From Prevotella sp. 885 (GTDB lineage: Bacteria > Bacteroidota > Bacteroidia > Bacteroidales > Bacteroidaceae): 64,000 bases of DNA. Both the position numbers and the translations under genes were made by a program. The stretch covers positions 62,001 to 126,000 of the forward strand of contig NZ_NOVE01000001.1 of assembly GCF_002265625.1 (NCBI RefSeq), written 5' to 3'. Below the pieces are notes generated by a model. That model did not search any database. It saw only the letters and a list, made by a program, of their open reading frames with translations, and was not told where the DNA came from. Position 1 is the first letter of the stretch. Each line of letters begins with the position of its first letter. This document shows, in pieces, positions 62,665 to 64,000 of the stretch.

Positions 62665-63927
62665 ATGCGCGACACCTTCAACGAAATACTCACCACCATA
62701 CGCCATAACAAGCTCCGAACTGCCCTTACCGGATTCTCCGTGGCTTGGGGCATATTCATCCTCATTGTATTGCTGGGCGCCGGCAACGGTCTCATCAATG
62801 CCGTGTCGAGCAATTCCAAGAAGTTTCTCGCCAACTCCATGGTGATTTACGGCGGCGAAACGTCAAAGGCTTACGCCGGTATGGGAAAAGGCAGGACTGT
62901 GGAACTCAACGACAAGGACATGGCAGTGACCGATAACGGCTTCGCCGAAAACATCGAGGATGTGGGTGCCGAACTCGACCAGCCGTCGCAGACGCTTGTA
63001 TATCGCGGCTCCACCACCACGGGCGTGAACGTCAGCGGTGTCTATCCCAATGATGTTGTGATAAACAAGCGCACGATGATGGTGGGACGCTTCATCAACG
63101 ATCTCGACCTGCGCGACCAGCGTAAGAACATCGTCATCTCCTCCGACATGGCGAAGGAACTGTTGGAGCGTGCACCGCTCAATCTTATGGGACAATACAT
63201 CAGCGCAGCTGGCATTGTTTATCAAGTGGTGGGCATATACGAGTCTGACAAGAGCACGATGGGCAATGATGCCTTCATTCCGTTCACGACGTTCCGCACC
63301 ATCTATTCCAAGGGCGACAAGACGGGCAACATCGTCTTCTCCTTCCACGGACTAAACTCGATGAAGGAGAACGAGGACTTTGAGAACGCTTACCGCTCAC
63401 GCGTCAACCGTCTGCACGATGCAGCTCCTGATGACGAAAACTCAATATGGATATGGAACCGCTTCACGCAGAACCTGCAGATGAACACGGGCACGACAAT
63501 GATACGCACCGCGCTATGGATAATCGGCATCCTGACGCTCATCTCCGGCATCGTCGGCGTCTCCAACATCATGCTCATCACCGTCAAGGAGCGCACGCAC
63601 GAGTTCGGCATCCGCAAAGCCATCGGCGCCAAGCCTTGGTCAATCCTGCGTCTTATCATCGTGGAGAGCATCTGCATCACCACCTTCTTCGGATACATCG
63701 GCATGGTGCTCGGCGTTGCCGCCAATGAATACATGGACGCCACCATCGGACAGGAAAAGCTGGACAACGGCTTCTTCACCCTAAAGGTGTTCGAGGACCC
63801 CACCGTTGGCATCGGCATCTGCATACAAGCCACCGTCCTCATGATTGTGGCAGGAACCATAGCAGGAATCGTACCGGCAAGAAAGGCTGCACGAACAAGG
63901 CCAATTGAGGCATTAAGAGCGGAATGA
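62665..63927 (+). CDS. ABC transporter permease, MacB/FtsX type
   Basis: 420 residues: one N-terminal membrane helix (ALTGFSVAWGIFILIVLLGAG), a long periplasmic MacB_PCD domain (residues 45-280), and three C-terminal helices that make the FtsX module (GVSNIMLITVKERTHEFGIRKAIGA). This topology uses ATP to drive a mechanical change in the periplasm rather than move a substrate through the membrane. Its partner ATPase is immediately upstream; an outer-membrane TolC-like partner would be expected elsewhere. Confidence 0.92.
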   Translation: MRDTFNEILTTIRHNKLRTALTGFSVAWGIFILIVLLGAGNGLINAVSSNSKKFLANSMVIYGGETSKAYAGMGKGRTVELNDKDMAVTDNGFAENIEDVGAELDQPSQTLVYRGSTTTGVNVSGVYPNDVVINKRTMMVGRFINDLDLRDQRKNIVISSDMAKELLERAPLNLMGQYISAAGIVYQVVGIYESDKSTMGNDAFIPFTTFRTIYSKGDKTGNIVFSFHGLNSMKENEDFENAYRSRVNRLHDAAPDDENSIWIWNRFTQNLQMNTGTTMIRTALWIIGILTLISGIVGVSNIMLITVKERTHEFGIRKAIGAKPWSILRLIIVESICITTFFGYIGMVLGVAANEYMDATIGQEKLDNGFFTLKVFEDPTVGIGICIQATVLMIVAGTIAGIVPARKAARTRPIEALRAE

Positions 63928-63963
63928 ACTGAATTTTGAATTTTGAGTTTTGATTTAATATTT

Positions 63964-64000
63964 ATGATAAAATTCGACATTGACCGCCTTCGGGAAATCA
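63964..64000 (+). CDS. Start of a second ABC permease gene (cut by window end)
   Basis: Only 12 codons are visible (MIKFDIDRLREI). In Bacteroidetes MacB-type loci, paired permeases often begin with a similar F-D-x-D-R-x-x-E-I segment, so a second FtsX-like permease is likely. Positioned 36 nt after the first permease stop. Confidence 0.55.
   Translation, partial: MIKFDIDRLREI

Overview
The window comes from a member of the Bacteroidales, most likely Prevotella or a close relative. Protein families restricted to or typical of Bacteroidetes dominate: PorZ and cargo of the type IX secretion system (T9SS), Omp28-like proteins, DUF6089/DUF6242/DUF6029/DUF3575-like envelope proteins, a GH92 mannosidase, a 'smalltalk' micro-protein beside an HU-like protein, and the long IspG. 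Nearly every transcription unit has the Bacteroidetes -7 box TAnnTTTG, often with TTG about 20 nt upstream. Genus is inferred from gene content only.

Layout. 1-3.7 kb (minus): bamA (partial), uppS, a DUF6089-like barrel and a surface lipoprotein. 4.4-10.3 kb (minus): an operon of a TlpA thioredoxin, a DUF6029-like barrel, an Omp28-like lipoprotein and two T9SS cargo proteins, bracketed by inverted copies of a multi-hairpin repeat (R1). 11.2-16.2 kb (minus): an outer-membrane trio (DUF3575-like, carboxypeptidase-regulatory/OmpA-like, large barrel), divergent from a secreted protein at 16.4-17.7 kb. 17.7-20.1 kb: repeats, a small PAS protein and a candidate structured small RNA. 20.1-31.4 kb (mostly plus): NhaC antiporter, AAA/DUF4143 ATPase, M15 peptidase, HU plus smalltalk, MscS channel, GT2 glycosyltransferase, acpP-fabF-rnc. 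31.7-44.1 kb (plus): leuS, yitT, rdgB, porZ, a conserved unknown, rpoN, a PAP2-like protein, purE, ispG. 44.1-45.4 kb: repeats. 45.4-49.2 kb (plus): a second DUF4143 ATPase, a phosphoethanolamine transferase and a small membrane protein. 49.3-64 kb: GH92 (minus), OmpA lipoprotein (plus), dusB and a flippase (minus), then dapB, lepB, wbqC, a thioesterase, argS, an EamA transporter and an ABC transporter (plus).

Most genes are ordinary core or envelope functions. The unusual content lies between genes. R1 is a roughly 370-bp chain of GC-rich hairpins present five times; R2 is a cruciform present four times just past stop codons. Both show compensatory base changes between copies. A 0.9-kb inverted duplication flanks a 25-kb block. 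Each DUF4143 ATPase gene has exactly phased short repeats (33 bp or 40 bp) over its promoter. There is also a 9-bp CTAG array, GACAGGAA arrays and one independent small-RNA unit. I saw no tRNA, rRNA, CRISPR array or transposase gene.
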